A stretch of 64,000 bases of DNA from Streptomyces caelestis (GCF_001279005.1 NZ_LGCN01000199.1:95734-159733); one strand, 5' to 3'. Counted from the first letter of the stretch, positions 21,001-29,369 are shown. Made by a program: numbers and translations. The notes: a model not told the origin generated them from the letters alone.

Positions 21001-24000
21001 TCGGCGAGGACCAGCTGTGCCGCCGTCGTGCCGCAGGCCGACCGCAGGGCCGCCAGCGCGGGCGCCGTCGCCAGCGGCCGGCCGGCGGCGGTCGCGGCGC
21101 CGCCGACGCCCCCGGCGGCGAGGCCCGTTCCGCCGAACGGCCCGAGGTTCACCGACAGCCACGGGCGGCCCGCCCGCCGCTCGGCGCCGGCGAAGGAGTC
21201 GAGGAAGGCGTTCGCCGCCGCGTACGCGCCCAGGGCGCCGGCCAGGCCGGGAAGCACCGACGACACCGACGAGAACGCGACGCACACCCCGGGACGCTGC
21301 CCGTGCCGGTCCAGTGCCTCGGCCAGCAGGACGGTGCCGAGCGTCTTCGCGCCCAGCGCGTCCACCGTCTCCCGCACGTCCGTTCCGCGCAGGCTGCCGG
21401 GCCGGGCGACTCCGGCCGCGTGGAAGACGGCGTCCAGCGGGGGGAGGCCGGCGACGAGCCGTTCGACGTCCTCGGGGACGGCGAGGTCGGCCCTCACGTA
21501 GCGGGCGTCGGCGCCGAGCGCGGTGAGCTCTTCCAGCAGGCCCCGGGGCGGGTGGGGGGAGCGGCCGGCCAGTACCAGGACGGGGTGGGCCCGGTCGGCG
21601 AGCTGCCGGGCGAGCGCGGAGCCGATGCCGCCGGCGCCGCCGGTGATCAGGAACGTGCCGTCGGCGGGCAGGGGGGCCGCGGCGGCCGTGCGGTCCCCGG
21701 CGCGCGGCACGACGGTCCGCACCGAGCGGTGTCCGGCCCGCCAGGCCACGGCTCCTTCCGCCTGCGGCGCCGACGTCTCGGCGAGCAGGGCCCGCAGGTG
21801 CTGTTCCTCGTCGTCGAGGGAGGAGAGGTCGACCCAGTTCGCGATCGCCTCCGACTCCTCGGGGACGGCCAGGGCGAGTCCGCCGAGGATCGCCTGGGCG
21901 GGATTCGGGTGCTCCGGGCCGTGGCCCGTGACGTGTGCGTCCCGGGTCACCACCAGCAGGCGGTGGGCGCCGGCGCGGTCGAGCAGGGCGAGTGCGTCGT
22001 TCAGCGCCGTGATCGCGTCGCGTTGGTGTGCGGCGAGGTCCGCGGCCGTGCGCGCTCGAGCCGTGCCGGCGAGCAGGATCACGGTTTCCGCGGGATCGAT
22101 GTCGTCCGCCGCCGTGACCGCGTGCGCGCCGTGGGCGGCGAGCCGGTCCGCCAGCCGGTGTGCCGCCGCCGGATCCGCGCCGGTCACCGCGATGGTGCCG
22201 CCGGGGCGCGTCGGGGTGGGCCGGGGCTGGGGTCGCGCCGCTCGGCGCCGGTGAGGCGCCGCCGCGCCCGCCTGTGCCGCCCCAGCGGCACGACTGCCCG
22301 CAGCCGGCGGCGGTGCCGCACGCCACACGATGTCGTGCAGCAGGCCCTGCGTCGCGGGTTCGGGCCAGTACCCGCGTCGCCGGTACGGGTACGGCGGGAG
22401 CGGGACCCGGCGGTGGCCCTCGTCGAGGGTCGTGCGGTCCAGTGGTACGCCTCGGGCCCACAGACGCGCCACGATCTCCAGCAACTCCCGTGGCCCGCCC
22501 GTCGGTACGGACGCCACGAGGACGTCGCCGTCCGCCGCGACCGTCCGGGTCGGGCCGAGCTCCACGAACGTGTCGTAGCCCTCCTCCAGCAGGCGCGCCA
22601 CCGCCCGGTCGAACCGCACCGGCCGCAGGGCGTGTTCGCGCAGGTGCTCCGGGGTCATCGGCGGCTGCCACGCGGCGGTGAGCGTGCTCATCACCGGTGT
22701 CGTGGGCGCCGTCGGGGTCAGGTCGCGGGCCGCGTCCGCCAGGGCCCGCGCGACCGGCTCCATCAGCGGGGAGTGGAAGGCGCGCGACACCCGCAACGGG
22801 CGGACCGCCGCGCCCTGTCCGGTGAGCCGTCGCGCCGCCCGGCCGACCGCCTCCGGGGTGCCGGAGACGACCAGCCGGCCCGGCCCGTTGTACGCCGCGA
22901 CCGCCAGTTCGCCGCCGGAGGCGTCCACCAGGGCGGACACCTCCCGCTCCGCGGCGCCCAGCACGGCCGCCATGGCGCCCGGTGCGGTCGATCCGCCCAT
23001 GAGCCGGCCCCGTTCCGCCGCGAACGTGACCGCCTCGCGCAGGGACAGCATCCCGCCCGCGCAGGCGGCCGCGAGTTCGCCGACGCTGTGCCCGACGACC
23101 GCGTCGGGTCGTACGCCCCAGGCGGTCAGCTGCCGGGCGAGGGCGACCCCGTGCGCGACCAGCAGCGGCTGCGCCACCTCCGTCGCGGCCAGGTCGTCCT
23201 CGGTCACGTCGCCGTCGACGCACCAGTCCGTCAGCCTCCGCCCGCGCACCTCTCCGACGACCGCCGACGCCTCGTCGAGCGTGGCACGGTACACCGGCGC
23301 CGTGGCGTACGGCGCCGCGCCCGGACCCGGCCGCAGACCGCCCTGACCGGGCAGGACGAAGACGGTCCGGGGCCGGCGCGTCACCGTCCCGGTGATCGCG
23401 CCCCGCCCCGCCGTGGACGCCGCGGTGAGCCGTTCCCGCAGGTCGCCGTCGGCAACGAGCGCGAGACGGTGGGGCCGCTCGTCCCGTGCCGCACCGACCG
23501 TCGCGCAGACGTCGGCCTCGTCGAGCTCCGGGTGCGCGCGCAGATGCTCCGCGAGCCGCGACGTCCACGCCTCCAGCCCCTGGGCGCTCCCCGCCGAGAG
23601 GGTCAGCAGACGCGGCCCGCCGCCCGTCCGGCGCGCGGTGCGCACCGGCGCGGGCGGGGCCTCCTCCAGGACGGCGTGCGCGTTGGTGCCGCCGAAGCCG
23701 AAGGCGTTGACGCCCGCCCTGCGCGGTCCGTCCGACTCCCAGTCGGTCTCCTCGGCGACCAGGGCGAACCCGGCCCGCTCCACCGCGGGGGAGGGCGGGG
23801 TGTGGTGCAGCGAGGCGGGCAGCCGGCCGTGGCCGAGGGCCAGGACGACCTTCACCAGCGAGGGCAGCGCGGCCGCGTTCAGCAGGTGCCCGATGTTGGT
23901 CTTCACCGAGCCGAGCAGCCGGGGCCGGCCGTCCGGACGGGGCGGGAAGGCGTGCGCCAGGGAGCGCAGTTCGATCGGGTCGCCGACGGCCGTGCCCGTG

Positions 24001-26879
24001 CCGTGCGCCTCGACGTAGGTGACCGACGCCGGGTCGACGCCGCAGTCCCGGTGGGCGCGGGTGATCACCTCCCGCTGGCGCAGCGGATTGGGCGCCATCA
24101 GACTCAGCGACGTGCCGTCGTTGTTGACGGCGGTGCCGCGGACGACGGCGAGCACCGTGTCGTCGTCACGCTGAGCCTCCGCCAGAGGCCGTACGACGAG
24201 TGCCGCCCCGCCCTCGCCCGGTACGAACCCGTCGGCCGCCGAGCCGAAGGCGCGGCTGCGCCCGGTCGGCGACAGGGCCTGCGCCGCCTCCAGGGACCGG
24301 TGCGCGGCCGGGGTCAGATGCAGGTTGACGCCGCCGACGACCGCGAGGTCGCACTCGCCGTCCGCGAGGCTGCGCCGGGCCAGGTGCAGGGCCACCAGGC
24401 CCGAGGAGCAGGCGGTGTCCACGGCCAGCGCCGGGCCGTCCAGGTCGAGACAGTGCGCCACGCGGGCGGCGACGAGACCCGGGAGGCTGCCGGTCAGGAC
24501 GGCCCCGTCCGGCGGCGCGGCGCCGGGGCCGGCCTCGGCGAGGACCTGCCGGTAGCCGCTGTCGCCGACGGCGGCGAAGACGCCGATCCGCAGGCCGCGC
24601 CGGCGCGGCCCGGCGTATCCGGCGCGCTCCAGCGCCTCGTGGGCGAGTTCGAGGAAGATCCGCGCCTGCGGGTCGAGCGCGCGCGCCTCCTCGGCGCCGA
24701 TCCCGAAGTGCCCGGCGTCGAAGGCGGCGGGGTCGTCCAGGAAGGCGCCCCACCGTCCGTCCTCCGCGCCGGCCGTGCCCCAGCGCCCCGCGGGCACCGG
24801 CGTCACGGCGTCGCGGCCCGCGGTGAGCAGCTCCCAGAACTCCTCCGGCGTACCGGCGCCGGGGAACCGGCAGGCCAGTCCCACCACGGCGGTCCTTGCG
24901 CCCCGGGCCGGCGCGCCGCCCGTGGACTCCCGGCGTCCGGAAGTCCGTCGCCCCGCCGCGTCCAGCAGGTGGTCGGTGAGAGCGGCCACCGTGTCGTCGC
25001 GCATCACGGCCGGTCCGAGCGTCACGTCCAGCGCCCGCTCCAGCTCGGCGAGCGCCTCCATCGCCTTGAGCGAGCCGCCGCCCAGCTCGGCGAACCGGTC
25101 CCGGTCCCCGAACGACGGCTCCGGTATCCCCAGCACCTTCGCCCAGATCTCCCGCACCACGCCCCGCACCTGCGCGCGGGAGCGGGGCGCCGGCGCCGGG
25201 TCCCCGGACGGCCGCGGCGGCTCCCGGCGCACCGGGGCCGCCCCGGAGGCGGCCGTCGGCCGGTACGTCCCCGCCTCGAACCGCGACCGCATCCGCTGCC
25301 GCCGCACCTTGCCGCTGGTCGTGCGCGGGAAGGCGGACGGCGGCAGCGCGAACACCCGCACGTCGTCGTGGCCCAGCGCCGCCCGCACCCGCCCCGCGAC
25401 CCGGTCCAGCACCCCGGCCGCGGAACGCGGCGGCCGGGCCCAGGCCACGAACACCGCCACCCGCTCCCCGCCGGTCACCGGGTCGGTCGACCCGATCACC
25501 GCCGTCGTCCCGGACGGCACCCCGGGCGTGGCCGCCGCGACCTCCTCCATGTCCGGTGCGTGGAACGTACGGCCGTTGACGAAGAGGACGTCCTTGTGCC
25601 GGCCGCTGACGCACAGCCGGCCGTCCCGGAGGAAACCGAGGTCGCCGGTGCGCAGCCAGCCGTCGGCGAAGGCGGCCGCCGTCGCCTCCGGCAGACCGTG
25701 GTACCCCCGGGCGACCTGCGGACCACGCACCTCGACGTGCCCCACCCGCCGGTCGCCCAGCGGACGGCCGCGGTCGTCGGTGACCCGCACCGAGCATCCC
25801 GGCACCGGCAGTCCCACGTCCATCAACTCCACGGCTTCACCGCCCGGTTCGCATTCCACCGCCCGTCCCCGGCTGAGCGCGGCACGCTCCAGCGCCACGG
25901 GCGCGGCCAGCTCGCCCGGCGGTGGGAACGTGACAGCCAGGGTCGCCTCGGCCAGTCCGTACACGGGCGTCGCCGCCCGGGGGTCGAGCCCGGACGGACG
26001 GGTCCTGGCGGTGAAGTCCCGCCACACCGTCGCCGAGATCGGCTCGGCGCCCACCAGGATCAGCCGCACCGAGCTCAGGTCGAGCCCGGCGAACACCTCC
26101 TCGGGGACCCGGCGGACGGTCAGCGCCAGGGCGAAGTTGGCGGCGGACAGCAGGGTGGCCCGGTGCGCGGCGGCCACCTCGAACCACAGCCGGGGGTTCT
26201 TCGCGAACGACAGCGGGGCGATCCTCACCTGTCTGGCCCGCGCGGCGAGCGGCGCCAGATGGGTGCCGATGAGGCCCATGTCGTGGAAGTACGGCATCCA
26301 GCTCACCACCACGTCCCGGTCGGTGAGCGCGGCGGCCCCGAGCAGCTGGCGGAGGTTGGCCAGCACGGCGGCGTGGGTCAGCTCCACGCCCTTGGGCGCC
26401 CCGGTGCTGCCGGAGGAGAACTGCAGGAACGCCAGGTCGTCCGGGGCGGCGGTGGCGGGCGACTCCACGGCGCGGGACGTCCGCAGCTCCTCCAGCCGCA
26501 GGACACGGGCGTCCTCCGGAAGCCGGCCGGCCACGTCCGCGCAGGCCTCGTCCACCGCGACCGGGGGACGGCCGAGGTGCTCCCACACGGGGCGGACCCG
26601 CCGCACGTCGGGCGCCAGCGGCACCGGCACCAGACCGGCCGCGAGCGCGCCCCAGAACAAGGGCTGGAAGTCCTCACCTCGGTCCGCGACCACCGGCACG
26701 CAGGTGCCCGGCACGACTCCCGCGGCACGGTAACCGCCCGCGACGCGCAAGGAGTCCTCCAGCAGCCGCCGGAAGGTGACGGGTGTCTCACCGCCGTCCC
26801 CCCGGACGTGGACGACCACCTGGTCGGGGGCGCGGAGGGCGGCGTCCAGCAGGACGTCCAGCAGCGTTTCGGCGTTCAT
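15057..26879 (-). CDS. FAAL-PKS-NRPS megasynthase with terminal acyl-ACP-reductase-like domain
   Basis: This single protein of 3,940 residues has these domains in order. FAAL 1-545 (LQFSSGSTGAPKG, 152-164). ACP about 575-645 (S603). KS about 660-1075 (C824 in DTACSSG, H959 in EAHGTG, H998 in TNIGH). AT about 1150-1450 (S1265 in GHSVG; RAFHSP suggests malonyl-CoA). KR about 1560-1960 (TGGAGGIG, Y near 1885). ACP (S2033). C about 2080-2500 (HHAAVDG). A about 2510-3010 (FTSGSTGRPKA). PCP (S3062). C about 3115-3550 (HHLIGDG). A final 370 residues resemble cyanobacterial acyl-ACP reductase. There is no TE and no standard R domain. The inferred product is a fatty acid activated as adenylate, extended by one ketide, reduced to beta-hydroxyacyl and joined to one amino acid. 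The final step is another condensation and/or reductive release. The A-domain specificity pocket is not assignable by eye. Confidence 0.92.
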   Translation of the reverse strand: MNAETLLDVLLDAALRAPDQVVVHVRGDGGETPVTFRRLLEDSLRVAGGYRAAGVVPGTCVPVVADRGEDFQPLFWGALAAGLVPVPLAPDVRRVRPVWEHLGRPPVAVDEACADVAGRLPEDARVLRLEELRTSRAVESPATAAPDDLAFLQFSSGSTGAPKGVELTHAAVLANLRQLLGAAALTDRDVVVSWMPYFHDMGLIGTHLAPLAARARQVRIAPLSFAKNPRLWFEVAAAHRATLLSAANFALALTVRRVPEEVFAGLDLSSVRLILVGAEPISATVWRDFTARTRPSGLDPRAATPVYGLAEATLAVTFPPPGELAAPVALERAALSRGRAVECEPGGEAVELMDVGLPVPGCSVRVTDDRGRPLGDRRVGHVEVRGPQVARGYHGLPEATAAAFADGWLRTGDLGFLRDGRLCVSGRHKDVLFVNGRTFHAPDMEEVAAATPGVPSGTTAVIGSTDPVTGGERVAVFVAWARPPRSAAGVLDRVAGRVRAALGHDDVRVFALPPSAFPRTTSGKVRRQRMRSRFEAGTYRPTAASGAAPVRREPPRPSGDPAPAPRSRAQVRGVVREIWAKVLGIPEPSFGDRDRFAELGGGSLKAMEALAELERALDVTLGPAVMRDDTVAALTDHLLDAAGRRTSGRRESTGGAPARGARTAVVGLACRFPGAGTPEEFWELLTAGRDAVTPVPAGRWGTAGAEDGRWGAFLDDPAAFDAGHFGIGAEEARALDPQARIFLELAHEALERAGYAGPRRRGLRIGVFAAVGDSGYRQVLAEAGPGAAPPDGAVLTGSLPGLVAARVAHCLDLDGPALAVDTACSSGLVALHLARRSLADGECDLAVVGGVNLHLTPAAHRSLEAAQALSPTGRSRAFGSAADGFVPGEGGAALVVRPLAEAQRDDDTVLAVVRGTAVNNDGTSLSLMAPNPLRQREVITRAHRDCGVDPASVTYVEAHGTGTAVGDPIELRSLAHAFPPRPDGRPRLLGSVKTNIGHLLNAAALPSLVKVVLALGHGRLPASLHHTPPSPAVERAGFALVAEETDWESDGPRRAGVNAFGFGGTNAHAVLEEAPPAPVRTARRTGGGPRLLTLSAGSAQGLEAWTSRLAEHLRAHPELDEADVCATVGAARDERPHRLALVADGDLRERLTAASTAGRGAITGTVTRRPRTVFVLPGQGGLRPGPGAAPYATAPVYRATLDEASAVVGEVRGRRLTDWCVDGDVTEDDLAATEVAQPLLVAHGVALARQLTAWGVRPDAVVGHSVGELAAACAGGMLSLREAVTFAAERGRLMGGSTAPGAMAAVLGAAEREVSALVDASGGELAVAAYNGPGRLVVSGTPEAVGRAARRLTGQGAAVRPLRVSRAFHSPLMEPVARALADAARDLTPTAPTTPVMSTLTAAWQPPMTPEHLREHALRPVRFDRAVARLLEEGYDTFVELGPTRTVAADGDVLVASVPTGGPRELLEIVARLWARGVPLDRTTLDEGHRRVPLPPYPYRRRGYWPEPATQGLLHDIVWRAAPPPAAGSRAAGAAQAGAAAPHRRRAARPQPRPTPTRPGGTIAVTGADPAAAHRLADRLAAHGAHAVTAADDIDPAETVILLAGTARARTAADLAAHQRDAITALNDALALLDRAGAHRLLVVTRDAHVTGHGPEHPNPAQAILGGLALAVPEESEAIANWVDLSSLDDEEQHLRALLAETSAPQAEGAVAWRAGHRSVRTVVPRAGDRTAAAAPLPADGTFLITGGAGGIGSALARQLADRAHPVLVLAGRSPHPPRGLLEELTALGADARYVRADLAVPEDVERLVAGLPPLDAVFHAAGVARPGSLRGTDVRETVDALGAKTLGTVLLAEALDRHGQRPGVCVAFSSVSSVLPGLAGALGAYAAANAFLDSFAGAERRAGRPWLSVNLGPFGGTGLAAGGVGGAATAAGRPLATAPALAALRSACGTTAAQLVLADLAPVAPPVAPVAPVAPVAPVAPVPPSTADGTSGPAPASSGTAAVLRELLARTLEVPPATVDDDTPFLSLGLDSLGAVDLVKRLERKLGRSLPTTLFFEHRTVRELAAHLDERAPGRPDGEPFALTPVQLALHTSSLLHPDVPARGHLRLTVRGPLDTGVLGRALAHLADRHGMLRLRVDTSGGRPTQRVAAPVLVADWYEVRDCAAEDVAGVESAVCNRPFDLTAGPPVRAVLLRQEPELAHLLLVVHHAAVDGYSLNLLAGELWTAYTALWHGEPAPRRARSAPDFARYAAGTRHSGVPDAVRRHWAERLATRGTPPRLPYDGDPDAPAAGPILQHHGVFDAELSTGLERLAAAHGVSLFHLLLAAYARCLARWTGRRDVAVNVARAGRDDRFDGVDRLVGPLADTLPLLCEVDGEEPVVALAERVRRLWLESERHAGVSSLDLAAMLPGDGAGPRTVSPAGFSFARFPAVAAPGCPVEVAATAAGTGSATTRLSLLCWADGPVLRLSWNFPAPLFERATVARLDREFRGELAALLPTPGPAPSALPGGRLPLVTRLLDRFRARPGATAVDAGEASLTYGELDRASAALAARLRTHGVRPGDLVGLLTEPGADTVVGVVGVLRAGAGWVPLDPEHPRARLADQLTRTSASTVVCHSPTLRLARALTGVRTVAADEPSDDDGRTVAAPDPGAIAYVIFTSGSTGRPKAVPVTHRAMENYLDWAVGAFGYGPDDRLAQTASPCFDASVRQLLAPLLAGGAVVTVPRNLLRDPELLLAHVERARVTVWSSVPTLWEQLLSAAEARAARGVEPVDLSALRWVHVGGEALPVEHVRRWFDLFGSGTRIANLYGPTETTVNATCHVIGARPGDGVRRLPIGRAAAGALLEVVDADGAVCGAGEAGELLIAGVGLTPGYLGEPELTARAFTMRGGRRWYRSGDRVRRSADGVLEFLGRLDDQVKVRGNRVEPGEVEAALQTCPGVGRAVVLAHEGRLLAFVTTRRGAERPVAGEVRRHLAGLLPSYMVPARITPVDALPLTGTGKVDRSALLSTDPGAVLGGPDASPGDGRTPPATATERRLAAIWCAVLRVTAVCREDDFFGLGGDSLLVLEVFARLAERAGPLPRPTVIYRHRTLAALAGAVDAAAEEGSVAGTGNAGAGDGGPVPAGDREPGPFPVTPGQRGFLLAEALSPGGGTWLARLRLSGPLDPDLFQRAVDVLVERHGMLRTVFPSGARPPVQQELPRSLRLPVDFETVAGPAEVDERAAAEAERRLEPWAWPLLRLRVLTLEREEHVLLVHAHHLIGDGYSSALLIRELTETYDRLADGTEPGPPAPRSGFRDHALAVAGPGAGAPAAAGHRARADRLNAPYRPPVLRTAAEGGVRRFESAGFTLDATLTAALREVASAARTTLYAPLLTAYYQELTAVTGRPDLVVGLAVSGRDRALPDAHRVFGPFATAVPVRPAGAAGAPLADGEFGDALRRIVAEAEEARAHEDVVPRHADGLPVTSQFFFSHLDFAALAPRGDGTLRVSWEAGGSMFLPPSSATDLFMAVRPDGDGLRVTVRGCAAAFSPAALDGFVRSVRDRLVRAAGNRRAVAPPPGRRRGTMDAALVGYLPAPGHLARLAGLPEAALPRAEVRDLLFPDGGPRLLETVRTPLGRSGFVCVPLFADELGRGAGLVDQTARAVSLAASLGARCVSLAGMIPSLTGYGFDVLRHRRYPSAVTTGHAATVVSVVRTVHAALEATGRDLGDLEVAFAGLGSIGASSLELLLSLAARPPRRLLLCDVRGSGPRLGELGRRLKERGQAGEVEVVEARRMLPDAVHAADLLVTAVSGATAVLDVDRLRPGAVVVDDSFPHCFDTGRALARMRERSDVLILGGGLLHVGRTDREVAADLPAAVAAGHLAQPWIEGTLASCRTESLLRASDDRLPLVHGLVDAAVARAHWDAVEEAGVTAAPLHLLGHLVAPAPGAGPCEPTSDAELRR
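15060..16194 (-). other. AAR-like reductase domain of the megasynthase (residues about 3562-3940)
   Basis: The domain starts MDAALVGYLPAPGHLARLAG, which lines up with the opening LIGHLTSLEQA of cyanobacterial long-chain acyl-ACP reductase. Blocks then follow in the same order as in AAR. LGARCVSLAGMIPSLTGYGF matches the GGFTSI block. VTTGHAATVVSVVRTVHAAL matches TTGNTHTA. AFAGLGSIGASSLELLLSL (residues about 3710-3728) matches the nucleotide-binding VVGATGDIGS. AVVVDDSFPHCFD and LILGGGLLHV match IDGGYPKN and LNGGVVEH. C3872 in LASCRTESLL sits where the AAR catalytic cysteine lies in ACFAEAMLL. The length (about 370) fits AAR (about 340). This alignment is from memory of the family. Confidence 0.7.
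20932..20976 (+). repeat. Five tandem 9-bp repeats encoding a Val-Ala-Pro linker
   Basis: ACCGGGGCG is repeated five times without error (20932-20976), followed by a degenerate copy. On the coding strand it gives (VAP)n in the linker between the KR domain and the second ACP. It is a minisatellite likely to vary in copy number by slippage. Confidence 0.9.
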
Positions 26880-27010
26880 GGGTCCGTTCGTTCGTCCGAG
26901 GTCGACGGGCCGGCGACGACGACCGACCCCGTTGTCAGTGGCTGCGCCTACGGTTCGATCAGTAGGACCCGGCGGAACGGCCGCGGGTTCCGTCCGGGAA
27001 GGGCTTTGCC

Positions 27011-28462
27011 ATGTCCGCTGGTGCCACGGTGACGACGACGTATCTGGAGCTGTCGCAGGAGGACGGCGCCGCGCACAAGTTCTACGAAGTGACGGTCGAC
27101 GGCCCGACGGTGACGGTGCGCTACGGCAGGATCGGCGCGACGGGACAGGTCCAGACGACGACGTTCCCCACGGCCGCGAAGGCGCAGGCCGCCGCGGCGA
27201 AGAAGGTGGGGGAGAAGGTCCGCAAGGGGTACGCGCCGGCGGTGCGGGGACAGCGGGCCCCGCGCGCGGTGACCCGCCGTCAGGTGGTCTCGGCCCCGTC
27301 CACCGCGCGTGCCGTGGCCCCCGTGCTGTGGCGGTTCGACACCGGCTCCTCGGCGTTCGGCATCCACGTCGACGACGAACGCTGCTGGGTCGGCAACCAG
27401 TCCGGCGACGTCTTCACCCTGGACCACGAGGGCGAGGCACTGGCCCGCTTCAGCCTGCCGGACGGTGTGAAGTGCCTGGTCGCGGACGACTTCTGGATCT
27501 ACGCCGGCTGCGACGACGGCCGGGTCTACGACCTCTCCTCGAAACTGCCGTTCGCCGCCTACGACATCGCCGCGGACGTCGACATCTTCTGGCTGGACAT
27601 CCACGAGGGCGTGCTGAACGTCTCGGACCGCGCCGGCCGCCTCACCGTCATCGACCACGAGGACGAGCACCAGTGGACCCGCCGCAGCCAGGGCGAGCAC
27701 GCCTGGATGGTCCGCGCCGACGACCGGGCCGTCTACCACGGCCACCACGGGGGCGTCACGGCCTACGCGCCCGACGGCGGCGGCGAGCTGTGGCACACCC
27801 CCACCCGCGGCGGGGTGCTGTTCGGCTGGCAGGAGGACGACACCGTCTACGCCGGTACGGCGCACCGCGTGGTGCAGCGGCTGTCAAAGGCGACCGGCGC
27901 CGTCGAGGCCACCTACGCCTGCGACAGCGCCGTGTACTCCTGCGCCACCTCCCCGGGCGGACGGTTCGTCTTCGCCGGCGACTCCGCGTCGTCCGTCTAC
28001 TGCTTCGACCGGGACGGCACGCGCCTGTGGAAGCTCGGCACGGGAGGCGGATCGGCGCTGTCCATGCAGTACCGGGACGAGCGGCTCTACCTGGTGACCA
28101 CGGACGGGTCGCTGGTGTGCGTGGACGCGAGCGAGGCCGCCGTCGCCGCGGCGCAGCAGGGCACGGTGCCGGTCGCGCGGGACGTCAAACTCGCCGCGGC
28201 CCTGCCGACCTACGCGCCGGCCACGGCCGCGACCGCGGTGGCGACCGTCGCGCAGGCCCCCTCCGGCGCCGTCGTCGTCGAATGCGTCCAGCACCACGGC
28301 CGGCTGCGCGTCCACGTCGTCTCCGACGGCTACGACGACTCCTGGAACGTGCAGTTCCCGCGGGCGATACGGGTGCCCGGCGCACGCTATGTCGTGGACG
28401 CGCTGCACCCGGCGGCCGGCGGCTTCTACCGGGTGCGCGGCGAGATCCGCCGGCTCCGGTGA
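27011..28462 (+). CDS. WGR-domain protein with beta-propeller
   Basis: The 483-residue protein opens with a WGR domain (residues about 8-85: LELSQEDGAAHKFYEVTV, then VRYGRIGATGQVQTTTFPTA and a lysine-rich end). A WD/PQQ-like beta-propeller follows (about 105-390), with repeated blades such as CWVGNQSGDVFTLDHEGEAL, YAGCDDGRVYDLSS, LNVSDRAGRLTVIDHEDEHQ and FVFAGDSASSVYCFDRDG. The C-terminal about 80 residues are a further beta domain. WGR domains bind nucleic acid or protein partners, and stand-alone WGR-propeller proteins have no proven function. The gene is divergent from the megasynthase across 131 bases that must hold both promoters. Confidence 0.85.
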   Translation: MSAGATVTTTYLELSQEDGAAHKFYEVTVDGPTVTVRYGRIGATGQVQTTTFPTAAKAQAAAAKKVGEKVRKGYAPAVRGQRAPRAVTRRQVVSAPSTARAVAPVLWRFDTGSSAFGIHVDDERCWVGNQSGDVFTLDHEGEALARFSLPDGVKCLVADDFWIYAGCDDGRVYDLSSKLPFAAYDIAADVDIFWLDIHEGVLNVSDRAGRLTVIDHEDEHQWTRRSQGEHAWMVRADDRAVYHGHHGGVTAYAPDGGGELWHTPTRGGVLFGWQEDDTVYAGTAHRVVQRLSKATGAVEATYACDSAVYSCATSPGGRFVFAGDSASSVYCFDRDGTRLWKLGTGGGSALSMQYRDERLYLVTTDGSLVCVDASEAAVAAAQQGTVPVARDVKLAAALPTYAPATAATAVATVAQAPSGAVVVECVQHHGRLRVHVVSDGYDDSWNVQFPRAIRVPGARYVVDALHPAAGGFYRVRGEIRRLR

Positions 28463-28596
28463 CCGCCGGCGGGCGCGCTCGGCGAACCCGTGAGCCCTGT
28501 GCGCGCCCCCGCACGGCCGAGGACAATGCGGTGCCCGTGACCGCCCCGTGAAGCGCCGCGCTCCCCGCCCCCGTCGAGGAAAGCAGGTCGACCGTC

Positions 28597-29319
28597 GTGC
28601 TGCTGCGTCTGCCCACGTCCCTGTCCGAAGCCCGGCGGCACCTGGCCGAAGGAGCGGTGCCCGTCGGCGGAGCCACCCTCGTGTGGGCCCTCTGGCAACG
28701 CGACGGCTTCCCCGAGCAGGCCATGTCCCTGCGCAGGCTTCCCCAGGCCAACCTCATGGAACGCGAGGCGCTGGGCGCCGCCGTGCTGCTGCACCAGGTG
28801 GACGGCCGGGTGCCGGACGTGCTGCGCCGCGCGGCCTCCACCGTGGGCACCGGCGCCGTGCGCCGCACGGCCACCGTCGGCGGCAACATCGTGGGCAGCA
28901 CCCTGCGCTGTCTGCTGCCCGCGGCCCTGGTCCTGGACGCGCGGGCGACCGTACTGGACCGGGACGGCGTCTACGAGACCGACCTGGCCGAAGTGGTGGC
29001 CAAACGCCCTCTGCTGCTCGGCCTCCGCTGGCGCGACCCCGTGGCCAGCGGCTACCACAAGGCGGCCGGTGAGGCGGGCGGGCCGCCGCCCCTCGTCGTC
29101 GCCACCGCCGTGCACGCCGACGGCGACGGCGCCCGCCGCCTCCTCGTCGCCGTACGGGACGGCTACGAGGTGATCAGCGAGGCCGCGCCCTGTCGCACCG
29201 GAGCCGAGGAGGTGCTCCGCACCCTGGACGCCACGGACCTGGGATCGCTGCCCGCCGGGGCACGGGAGGAGGTGCGCCGCGAGGTGACCGCCGTCCTGGA
29301 CCGCGCCGGCGGCCGCTGA
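28597..29319 (+). CDS. FAD-binding subunit of molybdopterin dehydrogenase type (CoxM-like), orphan
   Basis: This 240-residue protein follows the FAD-binding_5 pattern of xanthine/CO dehydrogenase medium subunits. LPTSLSEARRHLAEGAVPVG is the N-terminal segment, VGGATLVWALW lies at the first flavin loop (usually GGTDLL), and RRTATVGGNIVGSTLRCLLP is the second flavin loop. It is shorter than normal (about 280-300), and no iron-sulfur or molybdenum subunit is next to it. It is convergent with hypE at the end of the hydrogenase operon, so a redox role linked to the hydrogenase is possible but inferred. GTG 28597 has GAGGAAAGCAGG upstream. Confidence 0.75.
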   Translation: MLLRLPTSLSEARRHLAEGAVPVGGATLVWALWQRDGFPEQAMSLRRLPQANLMEREALGAAVLLHQVDGRVPDVLRRAASTVGTGAVRRTATVGGNIVGSTLRCLLPAALVLDARATVLDRDGVYETDLAEVVAKRPLLLGLRWRDPVASGYHKAAGEAGGPPPLVVATAVHADGDGARRLLVAVRDGYEVISEAAPCRTGAEEVLRTLDATDLGSLPAGAREEVRREVTAVLDRAGGR

Positions 29320-29323
29320 CGAC

Positions 29324-29357
29324 GGTGCGCCGCCCGGACCGCCCCGGGTGGCGCACC
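29324..29357. terminator. Bidirectional hairpin between the FAD-subunit gene and hypE
   Basis: GGTGCGCC (29324-29331) pairs with GGCGCACC (29350-29357), with a further inner CCCGG/CCGGG stem. It sits between two convergent stop codons. Confidence 0.7.
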
Positions 29358-29369
29358 GGCGCGTGCCGC

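Noticed and set aside
17964..27032. A 3,022-codon open frame on the plus strand opposite the megasynthase
   Set aside because: It is a composition shadow: Arg/Gly/His-rich, no motifs, and it lies antisense to a gene with clear domain motifs throughout.
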